Assembly (NCBI GenBank): GCA_002393195.1
Contig: DGIK01000158.1
Location: 2,194-30,913, forward strand
Source of the DNA: Bacteroidales bacterium UBA3824
GTDB lineage: Bacteria; Bacteroidota; Bacteroidia; Bacteroidales; UBA3824
Length of the DNA: 28,720 nucleotides
Reading direction: 5' to 3'
Below, piece after piece: positions 1 through 7,805 of this stretch. Under the pieces are notes generated by a model. It searched no databases. It was not told where the DNA came from and saw only the letters and a program-made list of their open reading frames with translations. How positions within the stretch are numbered: position 1 is the stretch's first letter; each line of letters opens with the position of its first letter. The translations under genes were made by a program, and so were the position numbers.

Positions 1-1354
1 CGATGGATTTCGGGTCTATTTTCACGAGTTCCGCCAATGGGTCGAGCAAACGGCGGCCAATGGACACCGCGCCCCTTACCGTGAGGTCGTAATCGGGAAA
101 TTCTTCGCGGGCAACTTCTGACGCCGAATATATCGATGCGCCGCTTTCGGACACTATATAGACCTTGATGTCGCGACCAAAACGGATTTTCTTGACAAAC
201 TGTTCGGTCTCGCGGCTTGCAGTGCCGTTGCCGATGGCGATGCAGTCGATTTTGTATTCTTCGACGAGTTTTTCCATTGTTGACAACGCCTCAAACATTT
301 TCTGATTGCCGGAGTGCGGGTAAATGGCTTCATTGTGGAGCAATGTGCCTTGTTCGTCGAGGCAGACCAACTTACAGCCGGTGCGGAATCCGGGGTCGAG
401 GGCGAGGATGCGTTTTTTGCCCAACGGACTTGCCAACAGCAAGTTGCGGAGGTTTTCGGTGAACACTTTTATTGCTTCCTCATCGGCTTTTTCCTTTGAG
501 AGATTTGCAAATTCTGTCTCGATGCTCGGCCTCAAAAGTCGCTTGTAGGCATCGTGGGCGGCTTCCTTTACTTGCTCTGCGCCGTCGCCTTTGCCTTTCA
601 CGAATTGACGCTCCAAAATCATGAATGCGTCCTCCTCGGCGGGTTCGATTGTTATCTTGAGAATGCCCTCATTTTCGCCGCGTTGAAGTGCCATAAGACG
701 GTGTCCCGCAATGCGCGAGAGTTTTTCGGAATAGTCGAAATAATCCTTGAATTTTTGACCTTCTTCCTCCTTGTCTTTGACAAGTTTACTGTATATGATT
801 GCGTCGCGTTTGAAGAGGTTTCGCATCTTGTTGCGGGTGTCGGTGTTTTCATTGATGCGCTCGGCGATGATGTCCCTTGCGCCCTGTAATGCTTCCTCCA
901 CGTCCGCCACTTTTTCGCCCACAAATGCCGCTGCAAAGTCCTCTGCGTTAGCGTTTTGTTGCAAAAGGATTTTGTCTGCCAATGGTTCGAGACCTTTTTC
1001 TTTGGCGACGGCTGCGCGGGTTTTCTTTTTCTGTTTGTAGGGTAGGTAGAGGTCTTCGAGGGTGGTCATATCGAGTGCGTCGTCGAGTTTTGAGCGGAGT
1101 TCGTCGGTCATTTTTCCCTGACCTTCGATGCTCTCGATGATGGATTCGCGGCGTTTGTCGAGTTCCTCGTATTTTTTGATTTCGTCTTTGATTTGCGCCA
1201 CTTGCACTTCGTTGAGAAGTCCCGTCTGTTCCTTGCGGTAACGGCTTATGAATGGCACAGTTGCGCCCTGAGAAAACAGGAACGCGGTGTTCTTCACTTG
1301 GATTTCCCTTACGCCGAGTTTTTCGGCGATGAGTTTGATGTATTTTTCGTTCAT
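1..1354 (-). CDS. tex: Tex, S1 RNA-binding transcription accessory protein (partial, C-terminus beyond window)
   Basis: The reverse strand encodes about 451 residues from an ATG at 1354-1352 and is still open at the window edge. Tex proteins usually have 700-800 residues, so the C-terminal part, including the S1 RNA-binding domain, lies outside. The start MNEKYIKLIAEKLGVRE and the following TVPFISRYRKE are typical of the Tex N-terminal helical domain. The segment ILALDPGFRTGCKLVCLD is the beginning of the YqgF-like RNase H fold, and the visible end, GRRLLDPLAELVKIDPKSI, is a strongly conserved Tex motif. Tex is a cytoplasmic nucleic-acid-binding protein linked to transcription. No consensus promoter is visible upstream; the 5' flank is filled by the palindromes and repeats beside the GxxExxY gene. 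Confidence 0.93.
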   Translation of the reverse strand, partial: MNEKYIKLIAEKLGVREIQVKNTAFLFSQGATVPFISRYRKEQTGLLNEVQVAQIKDEIKKYEELDKRRESIIESIEGQGKMTDELRSKLDDALDMTTLEDLYLPYKQKKKTRAAVAKEKGLEPLADKILLQQNANAEDFAAAFVGEKVADVEEALQGARDIIAERINENTDTRNKMRNLFKRDAIIYSKLVKDKEEEGQKFKDYFDYSEKLSRIAGHRLMALQRGENEGILKITIEPAEEDAFMILERQFVKGKGDGAEQVKEAAHDAYKRLLRPSIETEFANLSKEKADEEAIKVFTENLRNLLLASPLGKKRILALDPGFRTGCKLVCLDEQGTLLHNEAIYPHSGNQKMFEALSTMEKLVEEYKIDCIAIGNGTASRETEQFVKKIRFGRDIKVYIVSESGASIYSASEVAREEFPDYDLTVRGAVSIGRRLLDPLAELVKIDPKSI

Positions 1355-1370
1355 TTTTGTATTTTTTGGG

Positions 1371-1458
1371 GCGCCTACGGCGCGGTGTTTCTTATTTATT
1401 TAGTGCCTCTGGGGCGTTGTTTGCGCCTACGGCGCAGTGTTTGGGGGCCGCCTGCGGC
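1371..1458. repeat. Cluster of GC-rich palindromes downstream of the GxxExxY gene
   Basis: The 13-base palindrome GCGCCTACGGCGC (stem 5, loop TAC) occurs at 1371-1383 and again at 1423-1435. With its 3' flank it makes a 20-base direct repeat (1371-1390 and 1423-1442) with one mismatch. A third palindrome, GCCGCCTGCGGC, lies at 1447-1458, and an imperfect one lies around 1404-1415. They stand in the 171-base gap between tex and the GxxExxY gene. They look like REP-type elements; no poly-T tract follows them as in a simple terminator. Confidence 0.8.
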
Positions 1459-1480
1459 GGGAAATTTTACAAATCTTTTC

Positions 1481-1495
1481 AAATCTTACAAATCT
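1481..1495. repeat. Left arm of a 15-base inverted repeat flanking the GxxExxY gene
   Basis: AAATCTTACAAATCT at 1481-1495 is the exact reverse complement of 2012-2026. It sits in an AT-rich tract (1466-1519) where the word CAAATCTT recurs. The arm is 31 bases beyond the stop codon of the GxxExxY gene. Confidence 0.8.
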
Positions 1496-1525
1496 TTTTT
1501 GATAAAAAAATCTTACAAAATTTTT

Positions 1526-1951
1526 TTACATCAATTTGATTTTGTCGATTACGCCGGTTTCGGGGTGGCGGTGATACCATTCCGAATATAGGCCGTCTGG
1601 ACTGAAATTGATTATCATTCCAAATGGTTGATGAGTGATGTTCATATAATTCCATAGTTGGCGGCGTTGCGGCGTTTCAATACGGTTGATTGATTTTAAT
1701 TCCACAATAATGTTGCCTGAAATTACCAAATCCATTCTGTAAGTTTGGTCAAGTTGAACATCGTCCCAAAATATTGGTAGAAAAACTTGCCGTTCTACCT
1801 TGTAGCCTTTGAGTTCCAACAAGTATCTCATAGCGGCTTCGTATGCCGATTCCAATAGTCCGTAGTGGTACTTGTTGTAAACTCTCATTGCTTCTCCCGT
1901 AATATCGCGGAAGAATCGGTATTTGTTGTTATGTTCTTCAATCAAATCCAT
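1526..1951 (-). CDS. GxxExxY family protein (PDDEXK_3-like)
   Basis: A 141-residue protein. The family signature G-x-x-E-x-x-Y is present as GLLESAY near residues 31-37, followed by an acidic YRMDLVI and by IIVELKSIN, which together give the D...ExK arrangement of a PD-(D/E)XK nuclease-like fold. MIINFSPDGL near the C-terminus is also typical. The length is slightly above the usual 120-130 residues because of the N-terminal extension. The biochemical role of the family is not established; a nucleic-acid-related function is an inference from the fold. The gene is bounded on both sides by inverted AT-rich repeats and GC palindromes and has no consensus promoter. It may be read from the operon upstream or be a small mobile cassette. 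Confidence 0.88.
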   Translation of the reverse strand: MDLIEEHNNKYRFFRDITGEAMRVYNKYHYGLLESAYEAAMRYLLELKGYKVERQVFLPIFWDDVQLDQTYRMDLVISGNIIVELKSINRIETPQRRQLWNYMNITHQPFGMIINFSPDGLYSEWYHRHPETGVIDKIKLM

Positions 1952-2011
1952 TATCGTTGTGTTTATTTTTTATTTTTTATTTTTTTATTTTTTGATTTGT
2001 ATGATTTGTAT

Positions 2012-2026
2012 AGATTTGTAAGATTT
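2012..2026. repeat. Right arm of a 15-base inverted repeat flanking the GxxExxY gene
   Basis: AGATTTGTAAGATTT at 2012-2026 is the exact reverse complement of 1481-1495. The word GATTTGTA occurs three times between 1994 and 2020, mirroring the CAAATCTT repeats on the other side of the gene. Confidence 0.8.
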
Positions 2027-2027
2027 C

Positions 2028-2070
2028 TGCCCGCCAGGGCACTCCCTCACTACAGCCCGTAAGGGCTGTA
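2028..2070. repeat. Two palindromes upstream of the GxxExxY gene, one with a GTAA loop
   Basis: TGCCCGCCAGGGCA at 2028-2041 can form a 5-base stem. TACAGCCCGTAAGGGCTGTA at 2051-2070 is a perfect 8-base stem closed by GTAA, a GNRA-type tetraloop if transcribed on the plus strand. The second ends six bases from the stop codon of the lipoprotein gene. It could act in transcription termination or mRNA end protection, but no T-run follows it in the lipoprotein direction, and its position mirrors the palindromes at 1371-1458. Confidence 0.75.
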
Positions 2071-2076
2071 ATACAA

Positions 2077-2847
2077 TCAATATTCAAAATTAGCACCCAA
2101 ATCGTAACTATCTGTGCCGTTGGGGTTGATCCTTAATGGCTTGGATGTTACGACGTGTCCGTAACGGTCTGTTACTCTGATTGTAATGTCGCAGTTGTAT
2201 TGGTCGAAGGGGCATTGCAACTCCCAAAACATCTTATAATTATAAGGTTTCATTTCGTAGAATTTTTTGCCGTCTTTGGAGAGTTCCACCTTGGCGACGC
2301 CGTACCTGCCGTTGAAAATGTACGCGCCGAGAAACCAATTGTTGGAGCCTGATTTTACTTTCAGGACGATGTTTTTGTCGGTGTAATATGGGATTTCGCG
2401 CCATTTTACGTTGACCTTGCCGAGAGCCTTGTTGCCGGTGAGATATTCGAAACCTTCGGGCGTATTGTCAAACCACGAATTGTCGCCGTCGGGGCAGATG
2501 TCCTTGCCGATGACGCGGATGGTCTTGTCGCCATACTTGATTTCATACGCCGAACCGAGGATATAATCAGGGAAAAAATACACGCCGACCGCTACATTAT
2601 AATATCCCTTTTCCATTTCGGGAAGAGGGTAGGGGTATTTGTCGTAACTGTCTGGCTGACCGTAATATGTGATGTAGCCGTCCTTCCATTCGGTAACTTT
2701 GCCGTTGCCGTTGTTAGAGTTGTTTTCGGGAGTGTTTTGCTCCTCGGTCGTGGTGTTGTTGTCGGCGTTGTCGTCATCGTCGCCACAAGCGGTGAAAGCA
2801 GTTGCGAGCATCAATGCTGTAAACATTAGGATAAGTTTTTTTTTCAT
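2077..2847 (-). CDS. Surface-exposed lipoprotein, function unknown
   Basis: A 256-residue protein with a lysine-rich start, a hydrophobic core and a lipobox-like AFTAC giving a lipidated Cys at residue 21. The residues after it are GDDDD, matching the Bacteroidota signal that sends lipoproteins to the cell surface. A low-complexity Asn/Thr/Glu linker (about residues 27-50) follows, then a compact beta-rich domain with many Tyr and Trp residues that I do not recognise. The gene begins 21 bases after the stop of the HNH nuclease gene on the same strand, with no visible promoter between, so cotranscription with the ATPase-nuclease pair is likely. Whether it takes part in that system or is a passenger cannot be told from the sequence. 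Confidence 0.85.
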   Translation of the reverse strand: MKKKLILMFTALMLATAFTACGDDDDNADNNTTTEEQNTPENNSNNGNGKVTEWKDGYITYYGQPDSYDKYPYPLPEMEKGYYNVAVGVYFFPDYILGSAYEIKYGDKTIRVIGKDICPDGDNSWFDNTPEGFEYLTGNKALGKVNVKWREIPYYTDKNIVLKVKSGSNNWFLGAYIFNGRYGVAKVELSKDGKKFYEMKPYNYKMFWELQCPFDQYNCDITIRVTDRYGHVVTSKPLRINPNGTDSYDLGANFEY

Positions 2848-2868
2848 TTTCGGGCAAATTTTTGAGTA

Positions 2869-3588
2869 TTATTTGGGCATTGCAATTTCTATCAGAATTG
2901 TTTTTAACGATTCCAATTCTTCATCCCATAAACTGTTGGTTTTCAAATATTTTTCGATTTGAGGATAAGTTTTACTTTCGTACAAAATGTATGTGGATAA
3001 TGTTGCTGAAAAAACATATTCAGGACAGCATTTTTTTAACACTTTCTTTAATATCCTCATTGACAAATCACTTTTTGGTTTTTGTAGGATGAGTTTTAAT
3101 TTATCTTCTATGTCTTCAATAAGATTCCATTTTGGATTTATAAAGTGTGACTCATCATTCAATCCAAGTTTTGTTATTGTATTTTCGCCTTTAAGATTAT
3201 GATTGATGGCATAATACCTTAACCCTTTGATATATAGATAATCTTTTGGATTGTCGCATAAAGGATTGACGATAGGTATTTTTTCAACATCCAATTCCCC
3301 TTTTGTGACGTTGCATTTTTTGCAAGACGGCAGCAGGTTGCCCCATTTCGCTACATCGTCGGGATAGTATTTTTTGCATCTGAAATGGTCAATTTCCATA
3401 TATGAGCTACGCTCGTTGAGTTTAAGTTCAGAGTATGCACATTTGTTGTTAGTCATATTCAGCAAAGCATCTACAATATATGGTTCCCGCCAAACAGATT
3501 TGCCGGTTTCTTTGTAGATATTTACAAGTTCGGCTTCCTTTTCGGCGGTGAGTTCGGCAGGTTTTTCTATGAGTGAAATCTTAATCAT
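2869..3588 (-). CDS. HNH endonuclease, Septu PtuB-like
   Basis: A 239-residue protein with an HNH nuclease core at about residues 65-105: EIDHFRCKKYYPDD (catalytic His), then WGNLLPSC, then KKCNVTKGE. The second zinc-binding pair, C-x-x-C in SCKKC, is intact, but the first is seen only as KCAYSE, with Ser where many relatives have Cys. The start overlaps the 3' end of the ATPase gene by 8 bases, which suggests translational coupling. An AAA ATPase directly followed by this kind of HNH protein is the layout of Septu (PtuA-PtuB), where the ATPase controls a nuclease in anti-phage defence. The family assignment of the nuclease is firm; membership of Septu is inferred from the pair. Confidence 0.8.
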   Translation of the reverse strand: MIKISLIEKPAELTAEKEAELVNIYKETGKSVWREPYIVDALLNMTNNKCAYSELKLNERSSYMEIDHFRCKKYYPDDVAKWGNLLPSCKKCNVTKGELDVEKIPIVNPLCDNPKDYLYIKGLRYYAINHNLKGENTITKLGLNDESHFINPKWNLIEDIEDKLKLILQKPKSDLSMRILKKVLKKCCPEYVFSATLSTYILYESKTYPQIEKYLKTNSLWDEELESLKTILIEIAMPK

Positions 3589-4756
3589 CTTCGAGCAAAA
3601 GTTCTAATTGCATCTCTAAAATTCTGCGTGAAGAACTTTCAGGATGCAAAATTTGTATCAAGGTTTCGTATGCGGCTTTGGCTTTTTCTTTGTCATTGGC
3701 ATCCAAACTGTCGGTGAAATCTTTATATTTTTTCTGATAAACATCGGAACGAATGTTATCGTCCAATTTCATCAAATCTCTAAGAATTTCCTCCACTGTC
3801 CAACCGCTAAAATTGGTAATTTCGGGGTGATCTGCAATGATTTTTTCGCCCTCGCGCCTCAAAACGTAGAGGTTGACGTTTTCCATCGATTGGATTACGA
3901 GAGGGCTGTGCGTTGTCGCTATAAACTGAATATTTGGAAACACCCTTGAAACTGTAGAAATAACCTTCCTTTGCCATTCGGGATGAAGGTGCAGGTCGAT
4001 TTCGTCAACTAATACTACGGCACTTTCGTTGAAAGGGTTGTCGGAATTGGGGTATTTTTCAAAAAGCCTTTTGCCCAAGTCAACAACCCAAGAAAGCATT
4101 GATTGATAGCCAAAACCAAGTTCATTATATTTGAACCAACCGTCTAATGTTTTGAACAGCACGTAGTTTTTGAAATCTTTGCTTTCAAATTTTACATCCA
4201 GTATTTCAGGGAAAATGTTTCCATAGATAAGTTTTTTTATCTTTTCAAGGCGTTCTCTCGCTGCCGGTTCTTTACTTGCGGCGTAGTCGAGTTGCATTAG
4301 CCATTCCTCGATGTTTACAAGTTTTTTGTCGTGGAAAAACAATGTATCACAGTCGCCGCTTTGCTGTTCTGCAAGGCTTGTGTTAGAGGGATAGCGGCTA
4401 ACACCATAGGCAAAAAGATGGAAATCTTTTAAATCGTTTGCGAAATCCACTGAATTTGATACTCTATAGACCTCCCTTGTGTATGTGTACCCCCAATTTT
4501 TCCAATTTGTTAAATCACACCAAATTTGATACGAATTATTGGACTCATTAATAAAATAAGAACTTGGAACCAAAATTTGGCGGCCACTTTCGTCTGTTTT
4601 TTCACAAGGATGCAACGCCGCAATTGCCTTCAAAAGACTTGTCTTGCCCGTATTGTTGTTGCCAAGCAAAACCGTCCATTGAAAATCTCCGCAGTCGATG
4701 GTGAAGTATTCAAAGGCTTTGTAGTTTTTGAATGATATGGTTCGAAACTTTTTCAT
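3581..4756 (-). CDS. AAA/ABC-type ATPase, Septu PtuA-like
   Basis: A 391-residue SMC/ABC-like ATPase. The N-terminus FRTISFKNYKAFEYFTID leads into Walker A GNNNTGKTS (residues 32-40). LGFGYQSMLSWVVDL in the middle fits the ABC signature region. VVLVDEIDLHLHPEWQ is Walker B with the D-loop, and IATTHSPLVI carries the switch His. This is the AAA_15/AAA_21 class used in Septu, retron and OLD-like defence modules. No TOPRIM domain is visible, so it is not an OLD nuclease. It is the first gene of a minus-strand group with the HNH gene (8-base overlap) and the lipoprotein. A TATCTTTG box at 4780-4773 lies upstream. A general housekeeping ATPase is possible but less likely given the partner. Confidence 0.82.
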   Translation of the reverse strand: MKKFRTISFKNYKAFEYFTIDCGDFQWTVLLGNNNTGKTSLLKAIAALHPCEKTDESGRQILVPSSYFINESNNSYQIWCDLTNWKNWGYTYTREVYRVSNSVDFANDLKDFHLFAYGVSRYPSNTSLAEQQSGDCDTLFFHDKKLVNIEEWLMQLDYAASKEPAARERLEKIKKLIYGNIFPEILDVKFESKDFKNYVLFKTLDGWFKYNELGFGYQSMLSWVVDLGKRLFEKYPNSDNPFNESAVVLVDEIDLHLHPEWQRKVISTVSRVFPNIQFIATTHSPLVIQSMENVNLYVLRREGEKIIADHPEITNFSGWTVEEILRDLMKLDDNIRSDVYQKKYKDFTDSLDANDKEKAKAAYETLIQILHPESSSRRILEMQLELLLEDD

Positions 4757-4772
4757 TTCTGTAATTTTGTTG

Positions 4773-4780
4773 CAAAGATA
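4773..4780 (-). promoter_or_regulatory. -7 promoter element for the Septu-like operon
   Basis: On the reverse strand the bases read TATCTTTG, the Bacteroidota -7 consensus (TAnnTTTG), 16 bases before the ATPase start codon. The nearest TTTG upstream (plus-strand CAAA at 4797-4800) gives a 16-base spacer, shorter than the usual 19-21, so the -33 element is uncertain. Confidence 0.55.
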
Positions 4781-4818
4781 TTCATTTTTTGGTTGTCAAA
4801 AACTTTTTTCCATTTTTT

Positions 4819-4851
4819 TTTGTTCAAATTCCTAAAAAAAATATATCTTTG
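4819..4851 (+). promoter_or_regulatory. Promoter of the cyclase-miaB-mtaB group
   Basis: TTTG at 4819-4822, a 21-base spacer, and TATCTTTG at 4844-4851 match the Bacteroidota promoter consensus. Transcription would begin near 4858, so the coding region should start after that point. This supports the TTG at 4886 over an in-frame TTG at 4793. Confidence 0.65.
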
Positions 4852-4885
4852 TATCGTAATTTGCAGTAAAATCGATTTTAATACC

Positions 4886-6463
4886 TTGGCTTACAACATT
4901 TTAGTAGCGGACGACGACGTTATTAGCCGCAAGGTGATGTCTTCGGTGCTTGCCAACGACAACAACGCGGTGTATTCAGTGCTCGAAGCGTGTAATGCGA
5001 CCGAGGCATTGGATGTGGTGGGTCGTGGGCATATAGATTTGGTGTTGTTGGATTGGCAAATGCCTGATATGTCGGGACTTGAAGCGATGAAACTCATCAA
5101 GCGGATGGACAGGATGATTCCCGTAATCATCGTTACAGGCCTCATCGACAGCAAGGATCTCAGTTACGCCCTCGATATGGGTGCCAACGATTATATCAAG
5201 AAGCCAATTGACAAGGCGGAGTTTCGTGCGAGGATTCGTTGTGCGCTGATGCTCAGGGATTCTATGCTCGAAATCCAAAACAAAAACAAGAAAATCGAGA
5301 CCCAAATTTACGACCTCAACAAACTTTCGCTCATCGTAAAGCAGACCGACGATTCGGTGCTGATTTTCTCCCCCGACGGCGAGGTGGAATGGGCAAACGA
5401 GGCGTTCCACAAGACTTACGGATACACCTTGGACGAGTTTGTGCAGATATTTGGCAGCAACATTTGCAATATCAGTTTCAACCCCGACATCAGCGTCCAC
5501 ATCGCCGAAATGCTCGAAACCAAACGCACCGTGGAGTACGTCACCAAGTGCAAGGCGAAGTCGGGCGAGGAAAAATGGATGCAGACCAACTTGACGCCCA
5601 TTTTTGACGGCAACCGAATTGAAAAAATAATCGCTGTCGAGAAGGACATTACAAAGCAAAAAAATTACGAACTCCAACTCATCAAGCAAAATGAGGAGAG
5701 TCTGCGGCTGATGGACGACCTCCGCCGCGCCAACAAGACCATCGACCTCGAACGTCAAAAAACACGCGGCATTCTCCTCAATATGATGCCCGAAGAGATG
5801 GTGGAAGAACTTATGGGAGTGGGCTACGCGGGGCCGCGCTCATTCTCGGCGGCTACGATTATGTTTACCGATTTCAAGGGATTCTCCAAATCGTGCGAAC
5901 ACCTGACTCCCAAGCAGATAGTTGACAATTTGGACTTCTTTTTTTCAACCTTTGACGACATCATCGACCGTCACATTATAGAAAAAATCAAGACCATCGG
6001 CGACGCGTATATGTGCGTGGGCGGTCTTCCGATTCGCAACCGCACTCACCCGATTGATGTGGTGATGGCGGCGTTGGAAATCAAGCATTTTATGGCGACT
6101 TATCTTCTCGACAATCCGGGGCGCGGGCTGCCCGATTGGCAACTTCGTATCGGCATACACACGGGGCAACTCGTGGCGGGAATGGTGGGCAAAAGCAAAC
6201 TCGCCTACGATATTTGGGGCGATGCCGTCAATGTGGCAAGCCGTATGGAAAGCGCGGGCGTACCGGGGTTAATCAACATTTCCTCAGCTACTTACGAAAG
6301 AGTTAAGGATTATTTTGTATGTATTCCGCGAGGCTCCATCAGCATCAAAAATCATCAGAATGTAGATATGTATTTTCTCGACAGGTTCAAGCCGGAATAT
6401 TCGATGGACAACGACGGCTATTTTCCAAACGACCGGTTCAAGACGATACTTAACACAATATAA
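4886..6463 (+). CDS. Response regulator with PAS and class III adenylate cyclase domains
   Basis: A 525-residue protein. I choose the TTG at 4886 (AYNILVADDD) because it places the receiver domain at the N-terminus, as usual, and lies downstream of the promoter. The receiver domain (about 3-120) has acidic residues D9-D11, phospho-acceptor D56 in LLDWQMPD and the conserved KP near 106. A PAS domain follows (about 145-255), then a short coiled coil and a class III cyclase domain (about 320-500). Metal-binding aspartates are D329 (FTDFKGFS) and D373 (IGDAY). K367 and D442 (YDIWGD) are the adenine-specifying pair, and N449 and R453 are catalytic, so the predicted product is cAMP. The protein appears soluble. 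miaB follows after 4 bases. Confidence 0.88.
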   Translation: MAYNILVADDDVISRKVMSSVLANDNNAVYSVLEACNATEALDVVGRGHIDLVLLDWQMPDMSGLEAMKLIKRMDRMIPVIIVTGLIDSKDLSYALDMGANDYIKKPIDKAEFRARIRCALMLRDSMLEIQNKNKKIETQIYDLNKLSLIVKQTDDSVLIFSPDGEVEWANEAFHKTYGYTLDEFVQIFGSNICNISFNPDISVHIAEMLETKRTVEYVTKCKAKSGEEKWMQTNLTPIFDGNRIEKIIAVEKDITKQKNYELQLIKQNEESLRLMDDLRRANKTIDLERQKTRGILLNMMPEEMVEELMGVGYAGPRSFSAATIMFTDFKGFSKSCEHLTPKQIVDNLDFFFSTFDDIIDRHIIEKIKTIGDAYMCVGGLPIRNRTHPIDVVMAALEIKHFMATYLLDNPGRGLPDWQLRIGIHTGQLVAGMVGKSKLAYDIWGDAVNVASRMESAGVPGLINISSATYERVKDYFVCIPRGSISIKNHQNVDMYFLDRFKPEYSMDNDGYFPNDRFKTILNTI

Positions 6464-6467
6464 CACA

Positions 6468-7805
6468 ATGAAATACCATCTCGTAACGCTCGGATGTCAG
6501 ATGAACATTTCAGACTCCGGCAGAGTAAAATCATACATTGAAAAAGTGCTTGGCGGCGTAGAGACTGCCAATGTTGCCGACGCCGAACTCGTGGGCGTGA
6601 TAGCCTGTTCGGTGCGTCAGAAGGCGATTGACAAGGTTTATAATATGATTGCGGTCTGGAACCGTCAACGCCGCAGAGGGCATCAGATGACAACGTTCCT
6701 CACCGGCTGCGTGTTGCCAGACGACCGCGAGAAGTTTCTGAAACTCTTCGACTTGGTGTTTGATATGAGGGATTTGCCACAGTTTGACAAATTACTCGCC
6801 GACAGGGTTCACGAGGGCGTTTATTATCCAAAATTACAACGCAGCGAACAGGCGGCGCAGATGGACTTTTTCTGGCAGTTGGACGGCTATCAGCCTGACA
6901 AATTCGAGGCATACGTGCCAATCCAAAATGGCTGCGACAAGTTTTGCACATATTGCGCCGTGCCTTACACACGCGGGCGCGAGGTTTCGAGGTCGAGCCA
7001 CGAAATCATTGAGGAAGTCAAATGCCTTGTGGAAGGCGGCTACAAGTCGATTACGCTTTTGGGTCAGAATGTCAATTCCTACGGACTCGACAAGAAAGGC
7101 GAAGAAATCAATTTTGCGCAGTTGTTAGAGAGGGTGGGGGAGTTTGGCGACAAGTCAGGCAAGGAGTTCCACGTATATTTCACGTCGCCTCATCCGAGGG
7201 ATATGACGGTGGATGTTTTGGAGGCAATTGCAAAATACAAATGCCTCGGCAAGTGGATTCATATTCCAATCCAAAGCGGCGACACCGAGATGCTGAAACG
7301 TATGAACCGCAAATATGACATTGAGCGTTATCGTCAGGTAATCAGCGATATACGCCGCATCCTGCCGACCGCAACAATTTTTACCGACATCATTGTTGGC
7401 TTTACTGGCGAGACTTTGGAGGAATTTGAAAATACGCGCCGCGCCGTGCTCGAATTTAAGTACAATATGGCGTTCATTGCGATGTATTCGCCGCGTCCGG
7501 GCGCAGTGTCGTCCAAGTGGGTTGACGATATTCCAAAAGATGAAAAATCAAGGCGTTACGCTGTTTTGTCGGAAGATTTGAAATCGGTTTCATCGCTCTA
7601 TACTGCAAGTATGGTCGGCAAAGAGTTCCGCATTTTGGTCAACGGACACGACCGTTTGGAAGGCTACCTTTCAGGCTTGACTGAGGGCAAAATCGCAGTG
7701 CGTTTCAAGACCGACGACGAGAGTTTGATTGGCAATTTCGTTGATGTAAAAATCGTTAGGTCAAGCGACTTTTCGGCGGAGGGGGAATTAATTCACATTT
7801 CGTAA
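6468..7805 (+). CDS. miaB: tRNA-2-methylthio-N6-dimethylallyladenosine synthase MiaB
   Basis: A 445-residue radical-SAM methylthiotransferase that adds the methylthio group to position 2 of N6-isopentenyl-adenosine at tRNA position 37. The N-terminal domain shows the MiaB signature LGCQMN (Cys10) plus two more cluster cysteines in IACSVR and LTGCVLP. The radical-SAM cluster is C156-x3-C160-x2-C163 in GCDKFCTYC, followed by the family-typical VPYTRGRE. A C-terminal TRAM domain (about 375-440) is present. Its stop shares one base with the mtaB start at 7805, and it follows the cyclase gene after 4 bases, so the three genes are probably cotranscribed. Confidence 0.94.
   Translation: MKYHLVTLGCQMNISDSGRVKSYIEKVLGGVETANVADAELVGVIACSVRQKAIDKVYNMIAVWNRQRRRGHQMTTFLTGCVLPDDREKFLKLFDLVFDMRDLPQFDKLLADRVHEGVYYPKLQRSEQAAQMDFFWQLDGYQPDKFEAYVPIQNGCDKFCTYCAVPYTRGREVSRSSHEIIEEVKCLVEGGYKSITLLGQNVNSYGLDKKGEEINFAQLLERVGEFGDKSGKEFHVYFTSPHPRDMTVDVLEAIAKYKCLGKWIHIPIQSGDTEMLKRMNRKYDIERYRQVISDIRRILPTATIFTDIIVGFTGETLEEFENTRRAVLEFKYNMAFIAMYSPRPGAVSSKWVDDIPKDEKSRRYAVLSEDLKSVSSLYTASMVGKEFRILVNGHDRLEGYLSGLTEGKIAVRFKTDDESLIGNFVDVKIVRSSDFSAEGELIHIS

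Noticed and set aside
2869..4756. Retron with ATPase and HNH effector
   Set aside because: No reverse transcriptase or structured non-coding RNA was found around the pair.
4793..4885. An N-terminal extension of the cyclase from an in-frame TTG at 4793
   Set aside because: The extension overlaps the predicted promoter, encodes a low-complexity Phe/Lys-rich stretch, and the receiver domain begins normally at 4886.
4886..6463. Cyclase next to a defence module as a CBASS-type system
   Set aside because: The enzyme is a class III adenylate cyclase with a receiver domain, not a CD-NTase, and no cyclic-oligonucleotide effector is nearby.
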